From positions 1-12,661 of the forward strand of contig UQRJ01000049.1 of the NCBI GenBank assembly GCA_900543345.1: DNA of 12,661 nt. The letters run 5' to 3'. Below the pieces are notes generated by a model, which searched no databases, was not told where the DNA came from, and worked only from the letters and a program-made list of their open reading frames with translations. Each line of letters begins with the position of its first letter. The stretch's first letter is position 1. The stretch is from an uncultured Sporolactobacillus sp. GTDB lineage: Bacteria > Bacillota > Bacilli > Bacillales > Sporolactobacillaceae. Below are positions 6,403-12,631 of the stretch, piece by piece. A program made the position numbers and the translations under genes.

Positions 6403-7323
6403 ATGAATAAGATACGTGTGAGAGAACTGATCGAACATTTCGATCTAAAATTAGTCAGTGGGGAAAAGGGTATCGACCGGGAAATCATCGTCAGCGATAT
6501 TTCACGGCCGGGGCTGGAAGTTGCCGGTTATTTTACTTATTATCCGCGACGCAGGCTGCAACTGCTCGGCCGGACGGAGCTGTCTTTTTTTAATGAACTG
6601 AGTACGGACGAACGCTATAAGCGGACGTCGAAATTGTGCACGCCGGAGACGCCGTGTATAGTGATTTCCCGTGGGATTGACGTGCCGCAGGAATTTATCA
6701 TTTCGTCGAACAAACGAAATGTGCCGATTCTGCAGTCGAAGATGAAGACGACACGGCTGAGCAGTATGATTACCAATTATCTGGAATCGCGTCTTGCACC
6801 GATGATTGCCGTTCACGGCGTGCTGGTTGACGTCTATGGTGTCGGTGTGCTGATCACCGGCGAAAGCGGCGTCGGTAAAAGTGAAACGGCGCTGGAGCTT
6901 GTTAAACGCGGCCATCGACTGGTCGCCGACGATTCAGTGGAGATCCGCCAAGAAGGCGAATCCGAATTGATCGGAAACCCGCCTGAGCTGATTCAGAATC
7001 TGCTTGAGATCCGCGGGCTTGGTATTATTAATGTCATGACGTTATTTGGTGCCGGCGCGGTCAGAAACTATATGCCCGTATCGCTGGTTATTCATCTGGA
7101 GATTTGGGATAAGCATAAAGTTTACGATCGCCTCGGTCTCGAAGAAGAGACGACGAAACTGATCGACACGGAAATTCCGCGCATCGTCCTGCCAGTTCGT
7201 CCCGGCCGCAACCTGGCGGTGATTATAGAAGTGGCGGCGATGAATTACCGATTGAAAAATATGGGTTATCATGCAGCACAGCAGTTCTCCGACCGGCTGA
7301 ACGATGCTCTGCACGAACATTGA
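6403..7323 (+). CDS. hprK: HPr kinase/phosphorylase (HprK)
   Basis: HprK phosphorylates HPr (and Crh) on Ser46 when glycolytic intermediates are high, and removes the phosphate when phosphate is high. HPr-Ser-P is the CcpA corepressor, so this enzyme sets carbon catabolite repression. The 306-residue protein (B. subtilis 310) has the N-terminal domain with SRPGLEVAGYFTYYP (34-48). The catalytic domain has His139, Walker A GESGVGKS (153-160), the family signature LEIRGLGIINVMTLFGAG (201-218) and the C-terminal PVRPGRNLAVIIEVAAMN (264-281). ATG 6403 gives the usual N-terminus (MNKIRVRELIEHF); upstream in-frame sequence back to 6232 is not protein-like. The start lacks a ribosome binding site and overlaps the TGA of a 17-codon reading frame (6353-6406). 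lgt follows 47 bases later. Confidence 0.97.
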   Translation: MNKIRVRELIEHFDLKLVSGEKGIDREIIVSDISRPGLEVAGYFTYYPRRRLQLLGRTELSFFNELSTDERYKRTSKLCTPETPCIVISRGIDVPQEFIISSNKRNVPILQSKMKTTRLSSMITNYLESRLAPMIAVHGVLVDVYGVGVLITGESGVGKSETALELVKRGHRLVADDSVEIRQEGESELIGNPPELIQNLLEIRGLGIINVMTLFGAGAVRNYMPVSLVIHLEIWDKHKVYDRLGLEEETTKLIDTEIPRIVLPVRPGRNLAVIIEVAAMNYRLKNMGYHAAQQFSDRLNDALHEH

Positions 7324-7330
7324 ATTGAGC

Positions 7331-7346
7331 GTTGCCGGCTGGCAAC
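7331..7346 (+). repeat. Perfect hairpin between hprK and lgt
   Basis: GTTGCC (7331-7336) and GGCAAC (7341-7346) form a 6-bp stem with a GGCT loop in the 47-base gap. There is no T-run, so it is not an intrinsic terminator. It could protect or separate the two parts of the message. Confidence 0.4.
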
Positions 7347-7370
7347 TGAGTGAGACAAGGTGGGTAGCAA

Positions 7371-8177
7371 ATGAATCAGATCGAACCGCTGGATCGGGTC
7401 GCCCTGCAAATCGGCTCGATTCATATTTACTGGTACGGCACCATTATTTTGGTCGGCGTTCTGCTCGGCTTATGGCTGGCGGTACGTGAAGGAAAAAGGC
7501 GGGGCCTGCCGCCGGAAACATTTATGGATTTAATCTTATGGGCGGCTCCGATTGCCATCATCTTTGCAAGACTTTATTACGTCACGTTTGAGTGGGACTA
7601 CTATTCGCAGCATCCGGCCGAGATCATTGCCATCTGGAAGGGTGGGATCGCGATCTACGGATCGTTGATCGGTGCGGTGATCACGGCGATTGTTTTCTGC
7701 CTCGTCCGCCGGATTTCCTTCTGGAAGTTGGCCGACATTGCGGCACCCAGCGTGATTCTCGGGCAAGCGATCGGGCGCTGGGGCAATTTTATTAATCAGG
7801 AAGCGCACGGCGGACCGACGACGCGGGCAGCGCTCGGACAGATGTATTTACCGGATTGGATTATCAATCAGATGTTGATTAACGGGACTTATTATATTCC
7901 AACCTTTCTTTATGAGTCAGTGTGGGATTTTGCCGGCTTTCTCGTTCTGCTTGTGCTGAGGCGAGTGAATTTGCGCCGTGGCGAACTTTTTCTTAGTTAC
8001 GTCATCTGGTATTCGCTGGGGCGTTCTTATATCGAAGGCCTGCGTACCGACAGCTTGATGCTCGGATCGCTGCGCGTGTCGCAGTGGTTGGCTGTCGTAC
8101 TTGTGGTTGTCAGCATCGCTGCGATTTTGTACTGGCGCCTAACGAATAAAAATCGTCCTCACTATCTGGATCGCTGA
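7371..8177 (+). CDS. lgt: Prolipoprotein diacylglyceryl transferase (Lgt)
   Basis: Lgt transfers diacylglycerol from phosphatidylglycerol to the lipobox cysteine of prolipoproteins, the first step of lipoprotein maturation, within the membrane. The 268-residue protein has about seven hydrophobic segments. The signature GRWGNFINQEAHGG lies at 135-148; its Arg136 corresponds to the essential Arg143 of E. coli. FIEGLR-type residues are present as YIEGLRTDSLM (220-230). The region that reads GG-x-x-x-HGG-L-IG in E. coli (His103) reads GGIAIYGSLIG (91-101) here, with Tyr96 in the His position. AAGGTGGG (7357-7364) six bases ahead of ATG 7371 is a good ribosome binding site. It follows hprK as in most Bacillales; the usual next gene ppaX is missing. 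Confidence 0.96.
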   Translation: MNQIEPLDRVALQIGSIHIYWYGTIILVGVLLGLWLAVREGKRRGLPPETFMDLILWAAPIAIIFARLYYVTFEWDYYSQHPAEIIAIWKGGIAIYGSLIGAVITAIVFCLVRRISFWKLADIAAPSVILGQAIGRWGNFINQEAHGGPTTRAALGQMYLPDWIINQMLINGTYYIPTFLYESVWDFAGFLVLLVLRRVNLRRGELFLSYVIWYSLGRSYIEGLRTDSLMLGSLRVSQWLAVVLVVVSIAAILYWRLTNKNRPHYLDR

Positions 8178-8297
8178 TGACCATTTGCGGCGCCCGGAGT
8201 TTATCGGGATAAGCGGTGTAACTCGCGGCGGGGACGGAGTCGATGACGCATGACTGACAAAAAGACGAATGTTAACAACTTTTGAATGTTGCTTTTC
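8178..8297. other. Non-coding stretch after lgt
   Basis: The 120 bases between lgt and the doxX control region contain no gene. GAGTT (8196-8200) and AACTC (8220-8224) can pair around an inner TTAT-CGGG-ATAA hairpin, but no T-run follows, so I cannot call a terminator for hprK-lgt. GAATGTT occurs twice (near 8268 and 8284). Confidence 0.4.
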
Positions 8298-8313
8298 TGT
8301 GATGGGCATCACA
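8298..8313. promoter_or_regulatory. Perfect Fnr/Rex/CRP-type operator upstream of doxX
   Basis: TGTGA-TGGGCA-TCACA matches TGTGA-N6-TCACA exactly, the consensus of B. subtilis Fnr and the core of the Rex and CRP/Fnr-family sites. It ends directly before the -35 hexamer. Its centre (8305.5) is 29.5 bases from a TATATA at 8335, equal to the -41.5 activator position. It is 31.5 bases from the better TATATT at 8337. Rex is a less good fit, because the inner bases are not A/T and the flanking TT/AA are missing. Confidence 0.6.
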
Positions 8314-8342
8314 TTGATTAACCTCTTAAAAGGGTATATATT
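8314..8342 (+). promoter_or_regulatory. Sigma-A type promoter of doxX
   Basis: TTGATT (8314-8319) and TATATT (8337-8342) are separated by 17 bases. This is the best -35/-10 pair in the window. The start site would be around 8347-8349, leaving a 55-base leader with an inverted repeat, a cre-like box and a strong ribosome binding site. Confidence 0.7.
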
Positions 8343-8344
8343 AA

Positions 8345-8366
8345 TTGAGTGATAAAAGTCACTCAA
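8345..8366. repeat. 8-bp inverted repeat at the doxX start site
   Basis: TTGAGTGA (8345-8352) and TCACTCAA (8359-8366) are perfect inverted arms around TAAAAG. It contains GTGA-N6-TCAC, the core of the CRP/Fnr-type site found upstream. It covers the predicted transcription start, so a bound protein would block initiation; in RNA it would be a 5' stem-loop. Confidence 0.6.
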
Positions 8367-8374
8367 CGAAAAAA

Positions 8375-8388
8375 TGAAAACGTTTTAG
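8375..8388. promoter_or_regulatory. cre-like CcpA box in the doxX leader
   Basis: TGAAAACGTTTTAG follows the cre consensus TGWNANCGNTNWCA except for the last two bases. It lies about 30 bases after the predicted start site, where a CcpA/HPr-Ser-P complex would repress. One half is imperfect, so activity is uncertain. Confidence 0.45.
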
Positions 8389-8403
8389 AGGGAGGCAACA
8401 ATC

Positions 8404-8934
8404 ATGGTTCATTGGCTTCGTACCAGCAAGACTTCATCTGTCATTCTATTTTTACTTCGTATTTGGCTGGGCTGGAGCTGGTTAACCGCCGGCTATGAAA
8501 AGGTTTTCGGCCCCAAACCATTTGATGCGTCGGGATTTCTGAAGGGCGCGATTGCCAATCCGGTCAAAGGCCCGGAAGGTAATGTACTCTATGGGACGTA
8601 TAATGCATTTCTCCAGCATGTCGCGCTGCCTGCTTCGCCGTTTTTCAGTTTTGCGGTGAAATGGGGCGAGTTGCTTGTCGGCCTCGGACTGATTCTCGGG
8701 ACGCTGACGACTGCGGCCGTATTCTTCGGGTTGCTGATGAATTTTTCCTATCTGTTTGCCGGAACGCTGTCGACGAACCCGTGGGATATCCTGCTCGGCA
8801 TCCTGATTTTGTTCGCCGGATTTAATGCCGGTAAAATCGGCGGCGATTATTGGGTGGTTCCGTGGATTCGCAGGACCGTCGGCGGCTGGTTCGGTAAAAA
8901 GAGTCACGGCGAAGCAGTCGGTTCGACAAAATAA
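8404..8934 (+). CDS. DoxX-family membrane protein
   Basis: This 176-residue protein belongs to the DoxX/DoxD superfamily of four-helix membrane proteins. Some members are linked to quinone or thiol redox chemistry or to oxidative-stress complexes; the function of this Bacillales type is not established. Hydrophobic segments lie at about 12-33, 81-100, 102-120 and 127-142. The family pattern is visible in LRIWLGWSWLTAGYEKVFG (18-36), KPFDASGFLKGAIANPV (38-54) and STNPWDILLGILILFAGFN (122-140). A basic tail follows the last helix. GGGAGG lies eight bases ahead of ATG 8404. It is a single-gene unit: its own promoter with redox-type operator upstream, a terminator downstream. The control region hints at an oxygen- or redox-related and carbon-responsive role; that is inference. 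It sits where ppaX and other genes follow lgt in B. subtilis. Confidence 0.88.
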   Translation: MVHWLRTSKTSSVILFLLRIWLGWSWLTAGYEKVFGPKPFDASGFLKGAIANPVKGPEGNVLYGTYNAFLQHVALPASPFFSFAVKWGELLVGLGLILGTLTTAAVFFGLLMNFSYLFAGTLSTNPWDILLGILILFAGFNAGKIGGDYWVVPWIRRTVGGWFGKKSHGEAVGSTK

Positions 8935-8970
8935 TCGTTATTTTTCATTAGAACAGAACAGGTTACCCTG

Positions 8971-9006
8971 GACATCGGGTGGAAAAACCCCGATGTCTGT
9001 TTTTTT
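8971..9006 (+). terminator. Rho-independent terminator of doxX
   Basis: GACATCGGG (8971-8979) pairs with CCCGATGTC (8989-8997), a 9-bp perfect stem with an A-rich loop. A run of seven T follows at 9000-9006. It is the strongest terminator in the window. Confidence 0.93.
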
Positions 9007-9047
9007 GGGGGCGGACGTCCCTCCACAGCCGAGAGCATCGAATAAAT

Positions 9048-9064
9048 CAAGTATGGTATACTTG
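9048..9064 (+). promoter_or_regulatory. Extended -10 promoter inside an inverted repeat (TPR gene)
   Basis: CAAGTAT-GGT-ATACTTG is a perfect 7-bp inverted repeat. Within it lies TGGTATACT (9054-9062), an extended -10 element. No -35 is evident. Because the -10 is part of the palindrome, a regulator binding it would directly compete with RNA polymerase, or the symmetry may be chance. A GGACGTCC palindrome lies upstream at 9013-9020. Confidence 0.5.
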
Positions 9065-9102
9065 TAGCGGTAGAAAACACGAGAAAGGGAGGCGGCGGCT
9101 CG

Positions 9103-10620
9103 ATGAACCGTGAAAGTCATCTGTCCAAAAAACAGATCATTCCGCTGCGCTTCGACAGCGATTTTTTTTATCGGCGGGGTCTGGCCTGCTATCGAAAGGG
9201 CGAGTTAAGGCGTGCGAGCCGGTATATCGACCGTGCGCTGCGCATGAAACCGAATAATGTCGAATATCTGTGCCGGCAGGCGGAAATCCTGTCGGAACTT
9301 GAAGAATACGAATCATCGATCAGTTTGTTGCGAAAAGTTGTCCGAGATCTGGACAGCCGAATGACGGATTGTTATTTTTTTATGGCGAATAATTACGCTT
9401 ATCTCGGTGAATTTGAGCAGGCGTTGACGGAGGTCAAGACGTATATCGCCCTAGAACCGCATGGCGCGTTTGCTCGGGAGGCACGCGAACTCTATGACAT
9501 GTTATCGGGTGAGGAAACTGATCAAGTAGAGCAGGCGGAAAAAGAACCCGACTACGTCTGGCTTCATGAGCGAGGCAGAGCGGCATTGGAGCACGGCAGG
9601 CTGCAGGAGTCAGTCAACTTGTTCCAAGAAGTAGGGCGGAAGAAGAGCAGTTTCCTGCCCGCCCGCAATAATCTGGCTATTGCCTATTTTTCACTCGGTG
9701 AGGCCGAAAAAGCGGTGCAGACGGCCGAAAGCGTCTTGGCGAGCGATCCCGGCAATATTCATGCATTATGCAATCTGGCGGCTTTTTTTCATCAACTCGG
9801 TATGATGAGGAAAGCGAAAGCGGTCGTCCGGCGATTGGACGGCCTGCTGCCCGTGGTCCCGGAGTATTGCGGAAAGATCGGTTCCACTTATCTTTTCATC
9901 GGCGAGTATGAAAAAGCGTATCATTGGCTAAAAATAGCGGAGAAGCGCGGAGCGCCCTCTGACCAGGTTTTCAGTTTCTGGTTGGCACTGGCGGCTTTCC
10001 GTACGGGGCGACTAGCAGTAGCCGAGCGATGTTGGAAGGAGACCGATTATTTCAGTAGCAAGCCCTTTCATCCTTTCAAATACGGCAAGATTCAGGATAT
10101 GATGTTTGAGCCGGATGCCAAGGATAATTTCATGGTACGCGATCTCATTCGGAAAGAAATTCGTGACAGCGGCCGCGCTTATCAGTTGTTTTCGTTGTTT
10201 TACCTATCGAGAAGCGGCGACAGACAGCTGATGCTGGAGGTGGCCCGCAGCGGACAGGATGCCCGCCTCCGCCAGCTGGCGCAGCGGTTTCTGAACGAGT
10301 CGCCGGCGTGCGGCAGCAGCCGTTTGAACGTCATGCGTCTGATTGAACAGATGAACGGTGGGGAAAAGGAAACGATGAGGCATCCTGAACTCTATAGTTT
10401 CTGGGCGGTGATCGACGAGATAGCCGGTCCGGGCGAATCGATCGATTGCAAAGGGTGGGCCGCGGCGCTCTACTATCTCTGGGAAAAGGAAGCCGGACGG
10501 CCGACTTCGCAAAAAACGGCGGCGGCGCGGGCCGAGACGACGGTATATCGGCTTCGGAAACATATTCGTGAGCTGACGGAGGTACTCGATAAAAAATGGA
10601 CGGAAAAAACAGTTGATTGA
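9103..10620 (+). CDS. yvcD: Tetratricopeptide-repeat protein, YvcD-like
   Basis: This 505-residue soluble protein is made of helical repeats. TPR-like units are recognisable at about 21-51, 54-84, 88-120, 151-178, 187-217, 219-247 and 254-284, with typical G-E-x-x-x-A positions such as KGELRRASRYIDRAL, LGEFEQALTEVKTYI and LGEAEKAVQTAESVL. The C-terminal third has helices but no clear repeat, and ends in a charged segment. No signal peptide, membrane helix or catalytic motif is seen. TPR proteins act as scaffolds; no specific partner can be named. B. subtilis has a TPR protein of similar length, YvcD, directly upstream of trxB, which supports orthology. AAAGGGAGG (9084-9092) ten bases before ATG 9103 supports the start. 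No terminator follows. Confidence 0.85.
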   Translation: MNRESHLSKKQIIPLRFDSDFFYRRGLACYRKGELRRASRYIDRALRMKPNNVEYLCRQAEILSELEEYESSISLLRKVVRDLDSRMTDCYFFMANNYAYLGEFEQALTEVKTYIALEPHGAFAREARELYDMLSGEETDQVEQAEKEPDYVWLHERGRAALEHGRLQESVNLFQEVGRKKSSFLPARNNLAIAYFSLGEAEKAVQTAESVLASDPGNIHALCNLAAFFHQLGMMRKAKAVVRRLDGLLPVVPEYCGKIGSTYLFIGEYEKAYHWLKIAEKRGAPSDQVFSFWLALAAFRTGRLAVAERCWKETDYFSSKPFHPFKYGKIQDMMFEPDAKDNFMVRDLIRKEIRDSGRAYQLFSLFYLSRSGDRQLMLEVARSGQDARLRQLAQRFLNESPACGSSRLNVMRLIEQMNGGEKETMRHPELYSFWAVIDEIAGPGESIDCKGWAAALYYLWEKEAGRPTSQKTAAARAETTVYRLRKHIRELTEVLDKKWTEKTVD

Positions 10621-10672
10621 ATAACGACGCGGATGGTGAGCAGTTCTCTGGACTTTAATTCTCTCTTTCATT

Positions 10673-10713
10673 AGCATAGAAGTATCGATTGGTTAGATGA
10701 TAATAATTATAAT
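10673..10713 (+). promoter_or_regulatory. Promoter of trxB with possible Spx element
   Basis: TATAAT (10708-10713) is a perfect -10. The -35 region 17 bases upstream (TCGATT, 10685-10690) is poor. AGCA at 10673-10676 lies 35 bases before the -10. In B. subtilis trxA and trxB, Spx with RNA polymerase recognises AGCA about 32 bases before the -10 at promoters with weak -35 boxes. The match is suggestive, off by about three bases. Confidence 0.4.
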
Positions 10714-10743
10714 TTAAACGATCAGGGAAGGACGGGGTCGAAA

Positions 10744-11700
10744 ATGGCTGAAGAAGAGAAGATCTACGATGTAATCATAGCCGGGGCGGGCCCGGCGGGA
10801 ATGACGGCGGCCGTTTACGCAGCCCGAGCGAACATGGATACGTTGATGATCGAGCGCGGCATTCCCGGCGGGCAGATGGCGAATACGGAAGCTGTTGAGA
10901 ATTATCCCGGCTTTGAATCGATTCTCGGACCGGATCTGTCGAATAAAATGTTCGAGCACGCCAAAAAGTTCGGTGCCGCTTATGCTTACGGCGACATTAA
11001 GGAAATCAAAGACGGCAAGTCGGTCAAGACAGTTGTTTGCGGCGGAGGGAAAGCGTACAAGGCGCGGACGGTCATCGTGACGACCGGTGCCGAGTACCGT
11101 AAACTTGGGGTTCCCGGTGAAAAAGAATTTGCCGGCCGCGGTGTGTCCTACTGCGCAGTTTGCGACGGCGCGTTTTTCAAAGGCAAGAAGCTGGCGGTGA
11201 TCGGCGGCGGCGATTCGGCCGTCGAAGAAGGAACTTATCTGACACGTTTTGCATCGAGCGTGACGATCATTCATCGCCGCGATGCGCTGCGGGCGCAGAA
11301 AATCCTGCAGACTCGGGCATTCAATAACGACAAGATTCATTTTATCTGGAATACGATCTGCACGAAGATCAACAGTCAAGACGGCAAAGTCTCCGGTCTG
11401 ACGTTGCATAATAAGAAAACAAACGAGGACTCCGAATTTCCGGTAGACGGCGTGTTCATCTATGTCGGCATGAATCCGCTCTCCGCACCGGTGAAGCATC
11501 TCGGTATCACCGATGAACACGGCTATATCGTGACCAATGAGCGGATGGAGACGACAATCCCCGGCATCTTTGCGGCCGGTGACATACGTCAGAAAGAATT
11601 GCGTCAGATTGTTACGGCGACGGGAGACGGGAGTATTGCCGCCGACAACGCGCAGAAATATGTGGAGAAATTGAAAGACGCATCGGCGGCAGTGAGCTAA
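10744..11700 (+). CDS. trxB: Thioredoxin-disulfide reductase (TrxB)
   Basis: TrxB uses NADPH and FAD to reduce thioredoxin, feeding electrons to ribonucleotide reductase, methionine sulfoxide reductase and protein disulfide repair in the cytosol. The 318-residue protein has the expected layout. The FAD dinucleotide motif is GAGPAG (14-19). The redox-active pair Cys137-Ala-Val-Cys140 is followed by DGAFF. The NADPH-binding GGGDSAVEE is at 154-162 and HRRDALRAQ at 177-185, whose arginines mark NADPH preference. The second FAD motif is GIFAAGDI (274-281). ATG 10744 gives a normal N-terminus with GGAAGGA (10726-10732) eleven bases ahead. The gene has its own promoter after the TPR gene and is followed by a long gap rather than a tightly linked nudix gene. 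Confidence 0.97.
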   Translation: MAEEEKIYDVIIAGAGPAGMTAAVYAARANMDTLMIERGIPGGQMANTEAVENYPGFESILGPDLSNKMFEHAKKFGAAYAYGDIKEIKDGKSVKTVVCGGGKAYKARTVIVTTGAEYRKLGVPGEKEFAGRGVSYCAVCDGAFFKGKKLAVIGGGDSAVEEGTYLTRFASSVTIIHRRDALRAQKILQTRAFNNDKIHFIWNTICTKINSQDGKVSGLTLHNKKTNEDSEFPVDGVFIYVGMNPLSAPVKHLGITDEHGYIVTNERMETTIPGIFAAGDIRQKELRQIVTATGDGSIAADNAQKYVEKLKDASAAVS

Positions 11701-11847
11701 AAGCCAATGCTTGTTTGTAACACGGCGGTCGCGCTCATTTGATTTCATCAGTGTTTAATGTGGATGTAACCTGTTTGCAATGAATAGGATGTTACTATAT
11801 AGAAAGAATTGACCCCCCTTTTTATCAAATAGATGTCAGATTGAACA

Positions 11848-11879
11848 GCACGCGTGCCGATTGCCGCGTGTGTTTTTTT
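11848..11879 (+). terminator. Rho-independent terminator upstream of rapZ
   Basis: CACGCG (11849-11854) pairs with CGCGTG (11865-11870), extended by one G-T pair, followed by seven T at 11873-11879. It ends transcription from trxB (148 bases after its stop) or from a short RNA in the gap. Confidence 0.78.
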
Positions 11880-11930
11880 GCACTTGTCTGCCCGGTTCGG
11901 GGGGTGCTTTCTGATTTGTTCATTTTCGAG

Positions 11931-11936
11931 TATACT
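11931..11936 (+). promoter_or_regulatory. Possible -10 of the rapZ promoter
   Basis: TATACT lies between the terminator and rapZ. No good -35 or TG extension is seen, so this is only a candidate. The leader would be about 64 bases, including GCGCCGCC and GCGGGCGGTG segments that can partly pair. Confidence 0.35.
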
Positions 11937-12006
11937 GTAGAAGAGAAGCGCCGCCTAAAGCGCGGGCGGTGTTTTGGAAAAAGACTGGCGACGGGGCGGA
12001 TGAACG

Positions 12007-12631
12007 ATGAAAGATATTCAAGTCGTGATTATTACCGGAATGTCGGGTGCGGGCAAAACGGTCGCGACCCGTGTTTTTGAGGACATCGGTTATTTTTGCA
12101 TCGATAATCTGCCTCCGTCTCTCCTGTCCAAGTTCATCGACTTGATTGAAGACTCCGACTCGAGGAAACTGAATAAGTTGGCTCTGGTCATGGATCTGCG
12201 CGGACGAGAATTATTCGATTCGCTGTTTAAGTCGCTCGATGCGCTTAGCAAGGCGGAGAAAATCCGACCGAAAATTTTATTCCTGGATGCAAATGACGAA
12301 ACACTGGTCCGGCGTTACAAGGAAACACGCCGATCGCATCCGCTGGCACCGAGGGGACGCCCGATAGAGGGCATCCGTCTCGAACGAAAAAAACTGGAAG
12401 AAGTCAAGGGCCTTGCCCAATATTATATCGATACGTCCGACATGACACCGAGGCAATTGCGTGATCAGGTCATTAATGATTTCGGAAACGAGTCGGAAAC
12501 GTTCCGCATCAATCTGATTTCATTCGGGTTTAAATACGGTCTGCCAATTGACGCCGATCTGGTGTTCGATGTACGTTTTTTGCCAAATCCATATTATGTC
12601 AAGCACATGCGTCCACGGACCGGTCTTGATA
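12007..12631 (+). CDS. rapZ: RNase adapter / nucleotide-binding protein RapZ (YvcJ), 3' truncated
   Basis: RapZ (YvcJ in B. subtilis) is a P-loop protein with ATPase and GTPase activity. In E. coli it directs RNase E to the sRNA GlmZ to control amino-sugar synthesis. In Bacillus the role is less clear, with competence effects reported. About 208 of some 290 codons are present. Visible are IITGMSGAGKT with Walker A (11-18), GYFCIDNLPPSLL, MDLRGRE, the YKETRRSHPLA segment, and the beginning of the C-terminal domain SFGFKYGLPIDADLVFDVRF. Start ATG 12007 has GGGGCGG seven to eight bases ahead. The gene stops because the insert ends; the frame then runs into adapter and reads VSYTHLRAH, a known adapter artefact. 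Expected downstream genes are yvcK and whiA. Confidence 0.95.

Larger units (their letters stand above)
11701..12006. other. 306-base intergenic region trxB-rapZ
   Basis: No protein gene is recognised. It holds a terminator (11848-11879) and a -10 for rapZ (11931-11936). GGATGTAAC (11762-11770) is nearly repeated as GGATGTTAC (11787-11795). TTGCAA (11775-11780) and TATAGA (11798-11803), 17 bases apart, could be a weak promoter for a short transcript of about 70 bases ending at the terminator. B. subtilis carries the nudix gene yvcI at this place. Confidence 0.4.

Noticed and set aside
8178..8240. Terminator after lgt
   Set aside because: A short stem can be drawn but no T-run follows.
10714..11748. 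344-codon open frame on the minus strand opposite trxB
   Set aside because: It mirrors trxB, has no recognisable protein features or ribosome binding site, and arises from the codon bias of the real gene. The same holds for the 248-codon minus frame at 1129-1875.
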